Assembly (NCBI GenBank): GCA_003242955.1
Contig: QJPH01000425.1
Coordinates: 1 to 42,363, forward strand
DNA length: 42,363 bases
Direction: 5' to 3'
From: Candidatus Methylumidiphilus alinenensis
GTDB taxonomy: Bacteria; Pseudomonadota; Gammaproteobacteria; Methylococcales; Methylococcaceae
Part shown: in pieces, positions 1 to 8,709 of the stretch
Layout: the number at the start of each line of letters is the position of its first letter
Position numbering within the stretch: position 1 is the stretch's first letter
Notes under the pieces: generated by a model
What the model was told of the DNA's origin: nothing
What the model saw: only the letters and a program-made list of their open reading frames with translations
Database searches by the model: none
Position numbers and translations under genes: made by a program

Positions 1-3
1 CCT

Positions 4-88
4 TAGGGCGAAATAGCGAAGCGTATTGCGCCGCATGATTAAACCTCGCATTCGGCGCAATACGCGGAGTACCGCTATTGCGCCCTTG
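4..88. repeat. Palindromic intergenic repeat (copy 1)
   Basis: Inverted-repeat unit: a left arm reading AGCGAAGCGTATTGCGCCG pairs imperfectly with a right arm reading CGGCGCAATACGCGGAGTA. A half copy lies at 1811-1870 and a diverged full copy at 35522-35594. It is a small non-coding repeat of unknown mobility. The following 89-350 is AT-rich, contains no gene, and probably carries the promoter of the protease; no convincing -35/-10 pair was picked. Confidence 0.75.
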
Positions 89-350
89 GCTCTAAACAGC
101 TTTAATTTTAACATTAAAGCTATTTAATTTATGTGAAAAATTACCCATATAATTCGGTAATATTTACGTATATATTTTATTTTCATTGGCCTAATATTTT
201 GTCCTACATCCATTGAATAAATGGCTGTCTGACGGGCGGTATTTCAGGCTGCTTACATAAATCGACCATAGTATTTTGTTCTCCCAGCATAAGGAAAGGC
301 CGGTGACTAAGCGCCATTACGTTTTTAACCTAACAGCAGAGGAACCTGTA

Positions 351-1550
351 ATGAACACTAATTCAACCTTCTTAAAATCATCGCGCATTACCTCGTTGGT
401 GTTGGCCTGCGTCGTCTCGGCGGGCGCTTTTGCCGGCCCGCAAGCGAGCAAGGTGAGCGGGGTCACCGTGCTGACCCTGGCTGCGGCCGCAGTGAAGAGC
501 ATCGACTACGCGAACGCCATCTCCCTTGATGTTCCCCAGGCGCTGTTCCAATCGGGTTCGCAGCTCGACTCCTTGCTTGAAGCGCAGGCGGGTGGTGCGT
601 CTTCGTCCTCCGGCGTGGCGGGCGGTTCGGGTACGCCCGCAGGGGCCGGGAATTCCGCTGCTCTCGGCTTTTCCGCCGGCGGCGCGGGCAGCGGCAAGTT
701 GAACCCGGTGACTTTGATCGTGGGCTCGAAGGCATTGGCCAGCCAAGCGGGCGGGGTCGCGCCGCAAGACTTCGGCACGTCCAACCACGTGTACACCGAG
801 GCCAGGACCAACGCACTCGGCGACCTGACCACCCGCTATTACCCGTTCCGGCCCACCGGCAAGCTATGGTTCAACATCGGCGCCAGCAGCTATGTTTGTT
901 CGGCCTCCCTCATCAAGCCGGGGGTGATCGTGACGGCGGCCCATTGCGTGGCGAATTTCGGGGCAAGCCAATTCTATTCCAATTGGCAGTTCGCCGCCGC
1001 CTATGACGGAGGCGTGGCCCCCTACGGCATCGCCACCGCCAAGCAGGCGAGGGTCATTACAGGGTATTTCAACGGCACGGATTCCTGCGCTCAACGCGGC
1101 GTCGTCTGCCAGAACGATGTCGCGGTCATCGTCCTGAACAGTAATGTGGGCAGTTCCGCCGGCTGGTACGGTTATGGCTGGAACGGCTACAGCTACTCCA
1201 ACAACCAGGCGCAAATCACCCAACTGGGCTACCCGCAGTCCATTGACGGCGGCTCTTGGCAGGAGCGCACGGATTCGCAGGGCTATGTGAGCGGCAGCAT
1301 GTCCAACAACACCGTCATCGGCTCGGCAATGACCGGCGGCTCCAGCGGTGGGCCGTGGTTGGTCAACTTGGGTGTAGCGGGCTCCAACCAAGGGGCCGGG
1401 TTGGCCCCGAACGGCAACATTGTCGTGGGCGTCACCAGTTGGGGCTATACCGCCGCCGGCATCAAAGAACAGGGCGCCAGCCCGTTCACCTCCAACAACA
1501 TCGTGCCGCTGGTCAATGCGGCCTGCTCAGCCTACCCCGGCTCTTGCTGA
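351..1550 (+). CDS. Secreted trypsin-like serine protease (S1 fold)
   Basis: Predicted exported serine endopeptidase of 399 residues. I chose ATG 351 because AGAGGAA lies just upstream and a signal peptide begins directly after it (basic start, hydrophobic SLVLACVVSAGAFA core, then Ala-Gly cleavage region). A longer frame opens at TTG 276 but has no ribosome site and would bury the signal. The catalytic triad is visible: His in VTAAHCV, Asp in NDVAVIVL, Ser in GGSSGGPW. Paired cysteines (SYVCS, DSCAQRGVVC, near C-terminal Cys) suggest an extracytoplasmic, disulfide-bonded protein. Between the signal and the protease domain lies a Gly/Ala/Ser-rich stretch, probably a propeptide or flexible spacer. 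Trypsin-like proteases occur in some MoxR-vWA conflict systems, but the signal peptide and the 1-kb repeat block make membership in the downstream operon unlikely. Its substrate is unknown. Confidence 0.88.
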   Translation: MNTNSTFLKSSRITSLVLACVVSAGAFAGPQASKVSGVTVLTLAAAAVKSIDYANAISLDVPQALFQSGSQLDSLLEAQAGGASSSSGVAGGSGTPAGAGNSAALGFSAGGAGSGKLNPVTLIVGSKALASQAGGVAPQDFGTSNHVYTEARTNALGDLTTRYYPFRPTGKLWFNIGASSYVCSASLIKPGVIVTAAHCVANFGASQFYSNWQFAAAYDGGVAPYGIATAKQARVITGYFNGTDSCAQRGVVCQNDVAVIVLNSNVGSSAGWYGYGWNGYSYSNNQAQITQLGYPQSIDGGSWQERTDSQGYVSGSMSNNTVIGSAMTGGSSGGPWLVNLGVAGSNQGAGLAPNGNIVVGVTSWGYTAAGIKEQGASPFTSNNIVPLVNAACSAYPGSC

Positions 1551-2350
1551 CAGCCTTCCTGGCCTTCCTTTAGGGGGGGGCGGGCAGGGACGTGCCCCTC
1601 AATGCTGTTGAATTAAGCCGTTCGTGCTGAGCCTGTCGAAGCATGAACGGCTTAATTTCAGAACACCTGTCCCCTTGGTCCAACCCAAGCGGTGGGTGTT
1701 AAGGGTGAACAGCTTATAAATCAAAGATGTGCAGGCCATATGACGATTAAAAACGGCTGATGGCTTGGTGTGGCGGTTGGATTTTGAGTTTATACCGTTT
1801 TTCGCCAGCCCAAAGGGCGCAATAGCGAAGCGTATTGCGCCGCATGATTAAACCTCGCATACGGCGCAATGAACAGTCCTTGCCTTTGCCGTTCATCGCA
1901 GACGATATTTTTATCAATTACGATGATGACCGGTCAAAAGCCGGGTTGCCATGAAAGTACGGTATCCAAGTAGGGTACGCTGTGCGTACCATTGTAAGCC
2001 CTTGAAGGTACGCACAGCGTACCCTACGGCTTTCATCGTCGGGGGTGCAAACCAATTTGCATGACTGTTGGGGGCTCTCGCAAAACTGTCTGAAAAAACT
2101 CAGGTCATCTTTCTAAGCCACCATGATCACTTGACCCCTAAAGTTAAGGAAATATTTGGAGAAAACGTGAACATTGTTTACTGCTGATGAACATGGTTGG
2201 GTTTGGCGAGTCTTTTTGCGCCGTAACCCAACAGGTGGGAGCCGGATTTGTCGGGTTACGGCGCACTCAGGCTGAGTCATGACCAGGCAGAATGTTCAGA
2301 TGTGCGCCTAACCCGACACTATTATCTAATAGTCGAGTGAAATGGAAGTA
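1551..2350. other. Repeat-filled intergenic region without a gene
   Basis: No credible coding sequence is seen. Four hairpin-forming repeats occupy much of it: 1611-1657 (AATTAAGCCGTTC arms around the common TGAGCCTGTCGAAGC loop), 1811-1870 (half copy of the unit at 4-88), 1971-2026 (arms TAGGGTACGCTGTGCGTACC, perfect 20-bp inverted repeat) and 2218-2264 (arms around GCGCCGTAACCC). Any could terminate transcription, but none has a clear U-tract. Confidence 0.7.
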
Positions 2351-2526
2351 AGCTTGCAGCAATTCTCATTTTGAAAAAAACCGGGCGGGTTTGGAACCCG
2401 CCCCTACGAATCGACATTCCGCATCCTGTTCATAATGCATTGATAATTCAAAATTAAATTGCTTGCGTAGGGGCGGGTTCCAAACCCGCCTTTACAATCT
2501 TTGCCAAAATGAGAATTGCTGGTAAG
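2351..2526. repeat. MITE-like element A (copy 1)
   Basis: Terminal inverted repeats AGCAATTCTCATTTT and AAAATGAGAATTGCT bound the element, extended outward by AAGCTT on both sides. Inside is a second inverted pair reading GGGCGGGTTTGGAACCCGCC and its complement. The interior matches, in reverse orientation, the element at 32349-32513. It codes for nothing; a spurious reading frame opens at its right end. It ends about 50 bp before the TIR gene and may influence its expression. Confidence 0.8.
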
Positions 2527-2573
2527 CTTGACTTTAATCTCCACCGGAGCAAAACAACTCACTGGAAAGCATC

Positions 2574-4007
2574 ATGCGGGATTCGATTTTCATCAGTTAT
2601 AGCCACAAGGATAAAAGATATCTGGATGAATTCCAGACCATGCTCAAGACTTATCAGCGCATTGGTTCAGTCAATGCTTGGGACGACACAAAAATCAAAG
2701 CCGGTGGGAAGTGGCAGGATGAGATTCAACACGCTTTGACGGATGCTAAAGCCGCCGTATTGTTGGTCAGCACCCATTTTCTAGCCTCCGATTTCATTGC
2801 GCAGCATGAATTGCCGCCGTTGTTGGAAGCCGCCAAGCAGGACGGGTTGACTGTGTTCTGGGTCTGTTTGAATACCTGTCCGTATGAAAAAACCGAGATT
2901 TTTTCCTATCAATCTGTCCACGATCTGACCAAACCACTCAGCCGTTTGTCACCGGATAAGAGGAATATAGTGTGGAAGGGTCTTTGCCAGCAGCTTGAAG
3001 TGGTGGGTAAGCGCTTTATGCCTTCTCCTATTACTTTAACGGGTAACCAAACAACCGAGGAAATCAAAATTGAAGATGTTGATCCCCTGCTGTTGAAAAT
3101 GGTCGTCGCCATCTTGGATCAAAGCAAAGAAGCTACGGAGCAATTAGCCAATGATTTTGGATTGGAATACGAAACGATTGATGACTGCCGGGAAAAGGTA
3201 GCGCGAAAAGCGGTCACAACACCCTTGTATAAACTAGTTGATTTAGCCAGAGAGTGTCAAGTCGCCTTGCGTATAAAAAAACCGCCAGCAAAACTGGCAG
3301 CGGCTGTCATCGCAACATTCATGGCGATGGTTTTTCCCACCCAAGACTCGGCCAGAAGGCGACAGAATAATTCCGGTGGTAACGGGGACTGGCGCAATGA
3401 TAACTTTCAATTGCTAGTCAGTCGGGCCACCTTGGCGGAAATCAGAATGGCGGCTCTAGACAAAAGACTTGCTCAATTTATTTTTACTCAAGACGGCAAA
3501 CATAAGGGAAAGGGACATTTTGGCGAAGCAGAGCCTTGGGAAGTTGGCAGGGATCCAGATTGGATTCAGTTTGAAATAGATTTGGTCGATTTTTTATGTA
3601 AGCAATTTGAAGATAAATTTGATCAAGATTGGCGACTTGTCACAAATAAAAGCTTTAGGGATCATTTTGAAGAAAGAAAAGGCATGTCACCAATCGGGGA
3701 AGATGAATGGTTGAAGAATATGATTAGTCGTGTAATAGAAGCAAAAGCTAGAGATATCGCCAATAAGATCAGTGAAGATAGCGGGATCAAATGTAAAGCC
3801 TTTACTTTCTATTTTTTAATTAAAACGCCGATTTGGATGACACAGGAAGAGATAACGAAGCAAGATGCCGTCTTACAAAGATTGAGAATGTGGTTTACCC
3901 CTATCGCTTTTTTGCGACTAACCCCGGAAACCGAAGAATCAGCCTTGGACATGGTGCCTTTTTTAAACCTGCACAAACTGCTCAACCCCAACGAGGGAGA
4001 TATTTAA
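2574..4007 (+). CDS. TIR-domain effector of a MoxR-vWA conflict system
   Basis: A 477-residue cytoplasmic protein. Residues 1-130 form a TIR domain: FISYSHKDKRYLDEF is the first strand and helix, VNAWDDTKIKAGGKW the BB-loop region, and Glu79 in FIAQHELPPLL matches the catalytic glutamate of NAD-cleaving TIR enzymes. Residues about 165-240 are helical with a TPLYKLVDLAREC segment resembling effector-associated adaptor domains, which couple effectors to partners (inference). Residues 270-477 form an unrecognised alpha/beta region. The gene starts the operon and ends in TAATG, overlapping the MoxR start by one base. A GGAAAGC ribosome site precedes ATG 2574. It is visibly more AT-rich than the next two genes, suggesting a separate origin. 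The expected role is NAD depletion or nucleotide signalling upon activation. Domain identity is firm; the enzymatic activity is inferred. Confidence 0.88.
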   Translation: MRDSIFISYSHKDKRYLDEFQTMLKTYQRIGSVNAWDDTKIKAGGKWQDEIQHALTDAKAAVLLVSTHFLASDFIAQHELPPLLEAAKQDGLTVFWVCLNTCPYEKTEIFSYQSVHDLTKPLSRLSPDKRNIVWKGLCQQLEVVGKRFMPSPITLTGNQTTEEIKIEDVDPLLLKMVVAILDQSKEATEQLANDFGLEYETIDDCREKVARKAVTTPLYKLVDLARECQVALRIKKPPAKLAAAVIATFMAMVFPTQDSARRRQNNSGGNGDWRNDNFQLLVSRATLAEIRMAALDKRLAQFIFTQDGKHKGKGHFGEAEPWEVGRDPDWIQFEIDLVDFLCKQFEDKFDQDWRLVTNKSFRDHFEERKGMSPIGEDEWLKNMISRVIEAKARDIANKISEDSGIKCKAFTFYFLIKTPIWMTQEEITKQDAVLQRLRMWFTPIAFLRLTPETEESALDMVPFLNLHKLLNPNEGDI

Positions 4008-5008
4008 TGGACTTCATCCCCGTCAAACCCCAAACCGTCGAACTGGCTTCCGCCAACCCCAACTTGCCCCTGCGCCATCAATTTGAACTGCGCCAGATCA
4101 AAGCCATCAACGCGGCGCTGTCCGCTTGCCGTCCTTTGCTGGTCAGGGGGGAGCCGGGGGTGGGCAAGAGCCAGTTGGCCCGTGCCGCCGCGAATGCTTT
4201 GGGGCGGGTGTTTTTGCAGCATGTGGTGGATTCTCGCACCGAATCCCGCGACCTGCTGTGGCATTTTGACGCGGTGGGGAGGCTAGCCAAAGCGCAGATC
4301 ATGGGGGCTTTGCAATTCGGCACGGAGAAAAAGGCCATGAACGTCTTGGAAGAAGAACTGGCCGTGGATCGTTTCCTCCATCCCCGCGCCCTGTGGTGGG
4401 CCTTTGATTGGGAAGGGGCTTTGGAACAAGCCGAAAAGCTCAAGGAGGGCGGGCCGCCCAATCCCGACAGGGGAGACCCGGCCACGGGCAGTGTCGTGTT
4501 GATCGACGAGATCGATAAGGCCGAGCCGGATGTGCCCAACGGCCTGCTGGAAGCCTTAGGCAACGGTCAGTTCACGCCGCAGGGCTTCGGACGGCCCGTG
4601 GTCGCCAGCGGCATACCGCCCTTGGTGGTCATTACGACCAACGAAGAGCGCACCCTGCCCGATGCCTTTATCCGCCGCTGTCTCGTTCTGCACTTAGATT
4701 TGCCGAAGGAGCCGGACAAGCTCATCGCCAAGTTGGTGGAACGGGGCAAGACCCATTTCGGTGACAAGACCACTGCTGCGGTGCTTAAGAAAGCCGCCGA
4801 ACTGCTGGCCCAAGACCGCGCCGAAGCCGTTCAGCGCCATTGGCGGCCTTTGCCGGGGCAAGCCGAATACTTGGATTTGCTGCGAGCGGTCATAGGCTTG
4901 TCCCAAGGCAAGCCTAAACATCAGGAGCGTCTGATCGACGAGGTGGCCCGCTTTGTCCTGAAAAAGCATCCCGAGGCCGCCCAGCCCGAAGACGGGGAGG
5001 AGGCTTGA
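4007..5008 (+). CDS. MoxR-type AAA+ ATPase
   Basis: A 333-residue AAA+ ATPase. The frame stays open upstream to 3833, but ATG 4007 overlaps the TIR stop (TAATG) and gives the normal N-terminus, so translation is probably coupled. Walker A is GEPGVGKS (residues 48-55), Walker B VVLIDEIDKA (about 162-171), sensor 1 VVITTNEER (about 207-215), followed by the paired arginines of FIRRCL expected to act as arginine finger. MoxR ATPases work as ring chaperones with vWA-domain partners. Here the next gene has a vWA-like region, matching the MoxR-vWA couple. An insert around residues 100-150 (WWAFDWEGALEQAEKLKEG) lies between Walker A and B. The probable job is to threshold or remodel the sensor/effector complex in an NTP-dependent way. 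The family call is strong; the role in this system is inferred. Confidence 0.9.
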   Translation: MDFIPVKPQTVELASANPNLPLRHQFELRQIKAINAALSACRPLLVRGEPGVGKSQLARAAANALGRVFLQHVVDSRTESRDLLWHFDAVGRLAKAQIMGALQFGTEKKAMNVLEEELAVDRFLHPRALWWAFDWEGALEQAEKLKEGGPPNPDRGDPATGSVVLIDEIDKAEPDVPNGLLEALGNGQFTPQGFGRPVVASGIPPLVVITTNEERTLPDAFIRRCLVLHLDLPKEPDKLIAKLVERGKTHFGDKTTAAVLKKAAELLAQDRAEAVQRHWRPLPGQAEYLDLLRAVIGLSQGKPKHQERLIDEVARFVLKKHPEAAQPEDGEEA

Positions 5009-8000
5009 ACAGTCTACCGCCCCGCCGTGGCATCCTAAGCCGCGCCGATTTGGTGGCGGCATTAGCCGCAGCGGAGGGTGGGCGGCCCGACGCGACCGCC
5101 CTGATCATTGCCGATGCCATCGGCTTGGAATGGGTGTCGCCCCTGCCCAAACCCCGCGCTGATAAAACCAAGCGCGACGTTGCCCCGCAAATACTGACCC
5201 CACCGATTAACCAAGCACCGCTATTGGAAACCCGGTTCTGGCGGGTGGAAGAGGCAGAATTCTTCTCTGACCCGGATACACCCGAACCGCCAACTGAAAT
5301 CACCGTTTTCGAAAAATGGCGCAACCCGCCCAAAACCTTGCCCCGTTTCCAGCCTTTGTCCGTCTGGGCCGAACTGGCCCCGCGCCTGCGCAAAGTGCTT
5401 AGTCAATATCGCGAAGGCCGGGCCATCGACCTGAGCCTGACGGTCCGCCAAATCAGCCGAGGCCATTTGTTGGAACGCTTTCCCCGCGAACGCCGCCGCC
5501 GCTGGGGGCCTGCCTTGCTGTTGATCGAAGACGACAGCCACCGGCTGGTTCCATTCCGCGACGATAAGCACTTAGTGCGCAGGGCCATCCAGAGCCTGTT
5601 GCCTCGGCATAGCCTACTGTGGGCACTGATGGACGAACAGCGGACGCGGCCCGAACGCTTGGGCCAAGGGCAAGCCGACTGGCCTCCGCTGCCCGGCACC
5701 TTGGTCTTGGCACTGAGTGATCTGGGGTGTTTCTCAAGGGCCGACGAAAGGCTTAGGCAACGCTGGCTAGACATCGGCAAGGAATTGCAAAAAGCCGGCT
5801 GCCATCCCATCGCCCTGTTTCCCGGCCCTTTAGGCCGTTGCATGCCGGAACTGGCCGGTGTTTGGCAACTCGTGCCTTGGGAACGCCCGCGCCCCGATGA
5901 CGGCTGCACAGGGGACGAACGGGCCGAGCGCTTGTTGCGCCTTCTTGCCCCGGCCTCGCGCATTACGCCGGGTTTGCTTCGGGCCGTCCGCTTGCTGTTG
6001 CCGGAGGCTCAAGCCGACGCTGGCACCGAGTCCGATGTTTGGCAACACGGGGATTTCAACAGCCATTGGGTTGTCCCCAGCCTTGTGCCGGAACGCGCCC
6101 TAGCCCTACGCCGGGAACTGGCCAGCCAACCGGGCGAGGCAGCCCGTGCCTTGCGCGCCCGTTTGATCCGTTGCCTCAAAGGCTTCCGCTTTTTTCTACA
6201 GCCGGAAATTTGGTTCGACGAAGTGCTGAACTTCGACCCTTCCGCCCTAGACAGCCAGGAACTGGCGGAAGACCGCGAAGACGCGCAAGCCTACTTCGCC
6301 GCTTTTTGCGATGCAAACCCCGATTTGTCCAATCTGTCCATGCCGGGCGGCGACCGCGCGTGGTTCCTCCGCGTCAAGGCCCGTTCCCCCGAACTGCTCT
6401 GGTATGACGAAAAAGTCGGCAAGCGGCTGGCCCAACTAGCCCTAGCGTTGGAACCGGACGGCGCTCCGCCTGCCGGCATCGGTGCCCGCGACATCCCCCA
6501 CGGAGGCAGACCTGAGTGCAAGGTCTATCTGGTGCAAAGGGGTTCCCAACTGGCGTTCAACGGTGACGCGGCGCAATCCCAAGGCTTGGGCAGTGCCTTA
6601 GGTCAAATGCCCAACCGCAACGGCTTGGTGGAAATCACGCTGGACGACAACACCTTCTGGGAATCTGGCCAGCCGCCTAGCTGGGCCGAGGCTTGGGGTT
6701 GGGATGAGTTTGGGGCTTGGGTTGAGTTTTCGGTGAGGACTGACAGCGCGTGGCGATATGAAGGAACCGTGAAACATGGACGCAAAGACAGCCAACGGGT
6801 CACCCAGCGCATGAGATGGATAGAACCGGGAAGTTTTCTGATGGGTTCGCCGGCAACGGAGGCCGAGCGTTTTGATTGGGAGGGCCCACAGCATGAAGTC
6901 AACATCAAAGAAGGCTACTGGCTGTTCGACACCGCCTGCACCCAGGCTTTGTGGGAAGTGGTCATGGGCAATAACCCTAGCCGTTTCAACGATGAAGATG
7001 GCAAAAAGCCCGTCGAACAAGTGAGTTGGGACGATGCGCAAAAATTCATACTAGCCCTGAACCAGAAGATGCCGGGGCTGGATTTGGGCTTGCCGACCGA
7101 GGCGCAATGGGAATATGCCTGCCGAGCCGGAACCACCACGCCATTCAGCTTTGGCGACAACATCACCCCGGAGCAGGTCAATTACAACGGCAACTACCCC
7201 TATACCGGTGGCAAGCAAGGCTTGTATCGGCAAGAGACGGTACCGGTTAAGAGTCTGCCCGCGAATCCATGGGGCTTGCATGAGATGCACGGCAATGTTC
7301 GGGAATGGGTGCAGGATGCGTGGCACGGCAATTACAACGGCGCACCGACCGATGGCAGTGTTTGGGAGTCTGCCGAAACTGGCGCGGCCCGTGTGGTTCG
7401 CGGCGGGTCCTGGTACTTCAACGCGAGGCTCTGCCGTTCTGCGTGCCGTTACTACTACGACCCCGTCTCCCGCGGCAACGGCACTGGCTTTCGTTGCGCC
7501 CGAGTTCAGGGTCGTGAGCCAGGCAAGCAGGAGGCGGGCCGGGGCAAGGCAGACGCGGAGCGGAGCGGAGCCAGTCTGCCGAGGCCCCGGCCTGCCGCGC
7601 CGGTATTTGATCGTTCCCACGCTCTGCGTGGGAACGCAGCCGATGGCGCTCCGCGCCAAGAAATAGGCCGGAATAAGCCCGCCCCGGCGGGCGTTTCCGG
7701 CAAACTGACTGGTTCCCAAGCAGGAGCTTGGGAACCAGCGCGTTTACTCCGCCTCGACACCACCCCTGTGGCAACCGCAACCTTGCCACAGTGCCGCGCC
7801 TTCGTCATCCTCACCGACTGTGAAAGGCTGACAGTGCGGCAAATCGTCAAGCCATCATGGGCCAAATCCATGGGCCGCGACCGCTTCGGGCTGTGGGCCG
7901 ACATCGCCGTCGAAGCCAATCAAGGCGAGCCGGTCATCCAACGTTTACGCTGGATTCCGCCAGGACGGTTCATGATGGGTTCGCCGGATAAAGAGCCGGG

Positions 8001-8709
8001 GCGTTGGAGTCCCGAAGGTCCACAGCACCCAGTCACGATCAGCCAAGGTTATTGGCTCTTTGACACGCCCTGCCCACAGGCACTGTGGGAAGCGGTGATG
8101 CCTTCCAACCCTAGTTATTTCAAAAGCCCTTTGCGCCCGGTCGAACAAGTCAGTTGGGACGATGCCAAGACCTTCCTGCAACGCATCAATGAGAAATACC
8201 AAGGGCTGGCCTTGGCCTTACCGAGCGAGGCGCAATGGGAGTATGCTTGCCGTGCCGGGACCGAAACGGCCCTGTACACCGGCGGAATCGAGATTCTGGG
8301 CGAAAGAAACGCCCCGGCCTTGGACCCAATTGCTTGGTACGGCGGCAATAGCGGCGAAGGTTACGAATTGCCGGGAGGGTATGATTCATCGGACTGGAAG
8401 GCGATGCAATATCAAAACCCAAAGTCCGGCACCCGCGAAGTCGGTCAGAAACAACCCAATCCGTGGGGGTTGTATGATATGCTCGGCAATGTTTGGGAAT
8501 GGGTGGAAGACCCGTGGCATTCAAACTACGAGTTAGCACCGATGGATGGCAGCGTTTGGCAATCTGACGAAGCTGGCGCGGCCCGTGTGGTTCGCGGCGG
8601 GTCCTGGTACTACGACGCGTGGGGCTGCCGTTCTGCGTGCCGTCACTACGACGGCCCCGGCGGCCGCGGCATCAACGCTGGCTTTCGTTGCGCCCGAGTT
8701 CAGGCGTGA
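5005..8709 (+). CDS. vWA-like protein with two C-terminal FGE/lectin-fold domains
   Basis: A 1234-residue protein, probably the vWA partner of the upstream MoxR and the ligand-sensing part of the system. Start TTG 5005 lies in TTGA, overlapping the MoxR stop by 4 bases, after a strong GGGGAGGAGG. Residues 1-580 resemble the N-terminal region of SAV_2336-type proteins. A degenerate vWA-like fold is suggested by ALLLIEDDSHRLVPF (about 171-185) and TLVLALSDLGCF (about 232-243). FGE domain 1 spans about 555-836 and FGE domain 2 about 960-1234, each with RWIxPGxFxMGSP, SWDDA, LPxEAQWEYACRAGT, NPWGL, GNVxEWV and RGGSW...GFRCARV motifs. The copper-binding Cys pair of true formylglycine-generating enzyme is not conserved: the first position is Phe or Tyr, so I expect a binding fold rather than an oxidase. 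Each domain ends in a candidate DGR variable region. The linker 837-955 is translated hairpin/REP-like repeat DNA, an apparent gene fusion. Confidence 0.85.
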   Translation: MNSLPPRRGILSRADLVAALAAAEGGRPDATALIIADAIGLEWVSPLPKPRADKTKRDVAPQILTPPINQAPLLETRFWRVEEAEFFSDPDTPEPPTEITVFEKWRNPPKTLPRFQPLSVWAELAPRLRKVLSQYREGRAIDLSLTVRQISRGHLLERFPRERRRRWGPALLLIEDDSHRLVPFRDDKHLVRRAIQSLLPRHSLLWALMDEQRTRPERLGQGQADWPPLPGTLVLALSDLGCFSRADERLRQRWLDIGKELQKAGCHPIALFPGPLGRCMPELAGVWQLVPWERPRPDDGCTGDERAERLLRLLAPASRITPGLLRAVRLLLPEAQADAGTESDVWQHGDFNSHWVVPSLVPERALALRRELASQPGEAARALRARLIRCLKGFRFFLQPEIWFDEVLNFDPSALDSQELAEDREDAQAYFAAFCDANPDLSNLSMPGGDRAWFLRVKARSPELLWYDEKVGKRLAQLALALEPDGAPPAGIGARDIPHGGRPECKVYLVQRGSQLAFNGDAAQSQGLGSALGQMPNRNGLVEITLDDNTFWESGQPPSWAEAWGWDEFGAWVEFSVRTDSAWRYEGTVKHGRKDSQRVTQRMRWIEPGSFLMGSPATEAERFDWEGPQHEVNIKEGYWLFDTACTQALWEVVMGNNPSRFNDEDGKKPVEQVSWDDAQKFILALNQKMPGLDLGLPTEAQWEYACRAGTTTPFSFGDNITPEQVNYNGNYPYTGGKQGLYRQETVPVKSLPANPWGLHEMHGNVREWVQDAWHGNYNGAPTDGSVWESAETGAARVVRGGSWYFNARLCRSACRYYYDPVSRGNGTGFRCARVQGREPGKQEAGRGKADAERSGASLPRPRPAAPVFDRSHALRGNAADGAPRQEIGRNKPAPAGVSGKLTGSQAGAWEPARLLRLDTTPVATATLPQCRAFVILTDCERLTVRQIVKPSWAKSMGRDRFGLWADIAVEANQGEPVIQRLRWIPPGRFMMGSPDKEPGRWSPEGPQHPVTISQGYWLFDTPCPQALWEAVMPSNPSYFKSPLRPVEQVSWDDAKTFLQRINEKYQGLALALPSEAQWEYACRAGTETALYTGGIEILGERNAPALDPIAWYGGNSGEGYELPGGYDSSDWKAMQYQNPKSGTREVGQKQPNPWGLYDMLGNVWEWVEDPWHSNYELAPMDGSVWQSDEAGAARVVRGGSWYYDAWGCRSACRHYDGPGGRGINAGFRCARVQA
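7379..7510 (+). other. Candidate DGR variable region VR1 (internal)
   Basis: This is the 3' end of FGE domain 1. The variable codons are 7414-7485 (residues 804-827), between RGGSW and GFRCARV. Most variable codons are NNC (TAC, TTC, AAC, CTC, TAC, GAC, GTC, TCC, AAC, GGC), as produced by adenine mutagenesis of AAC template codons. The tract 7379-7417 is identical to 8573-8611 and 7484-7510 is identical to 8678-8704; between them there are 15 substitutions, none at a third codon position. An internal, non-terminal VR is unusual. Confidence 0.8.
7533..7596. repeat. GC-rich hairpin downstream of VR1, translated
   Basis: Imperfect long stem: left arm 7533-7554 (GGCGGGCCGGGGC start, GGCAGAC end) pairs with 7574-7596 (GTCTGCC start), with a loop made of GCGGAG repeats. 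It occupies the same place relative to VR1 as the hairpins after VR2 and VR3, but here it lies inside the reading frame. It is followed at 7611-7640 by a CGTTCCCACGCTCTGCGTGGGAACG-type hairpin and at 7673-7710 by a GGAATAAGCCCGCC repeat. Confidence 0.75.
8573..8704 (+). other. Candidate DGR variable region VR2 (C-terminal)
   Basis: This is the 3' end of FGE domain 2. The variable codons are 8608-8679 (residues 1202-1225), 24 codons long as in the other VRs. Compared with VR1, residues at 14 or fewer codons change by 15 first- or second-position substitutions, while all interleaved constant codons (CGT TCT GCG, CGT, CGC, GGC TTT CGT) are identical at nucleotide level. The stop follows five residues after the conserved GFRCARV segment, the normal C-terminal placement of DGR targets. 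Confidence 0.83.

Noticed and set aside
276-350. N-terminal extension of the serine protease from TTG 276
   Set aside because: It would place 25 residues before a good signal peptide; ATG 351 has an AGAGGAA site.
276-1550. Protease as a member of the TIR-MoxR-FGE operon
   Set aside because: It is exported by its signal peptide and separated by 1 kb of repeats with several hairpins; association remains possible but is unsupported.
3833-4006. MoxR start at 3833
   Set aside because: It overlaps the TIR gene by 175 bp and adds a tail not expected in MoxR proteins; ATG 4007 overlaps the TIR stop in the usual coupled way.
5403-8539. Long minus-strand frames opposite the vWA/FGE gene
   Set aside because: Shadow frames caused by GC-rich codon usage; no family motifs and no ribosome sites.
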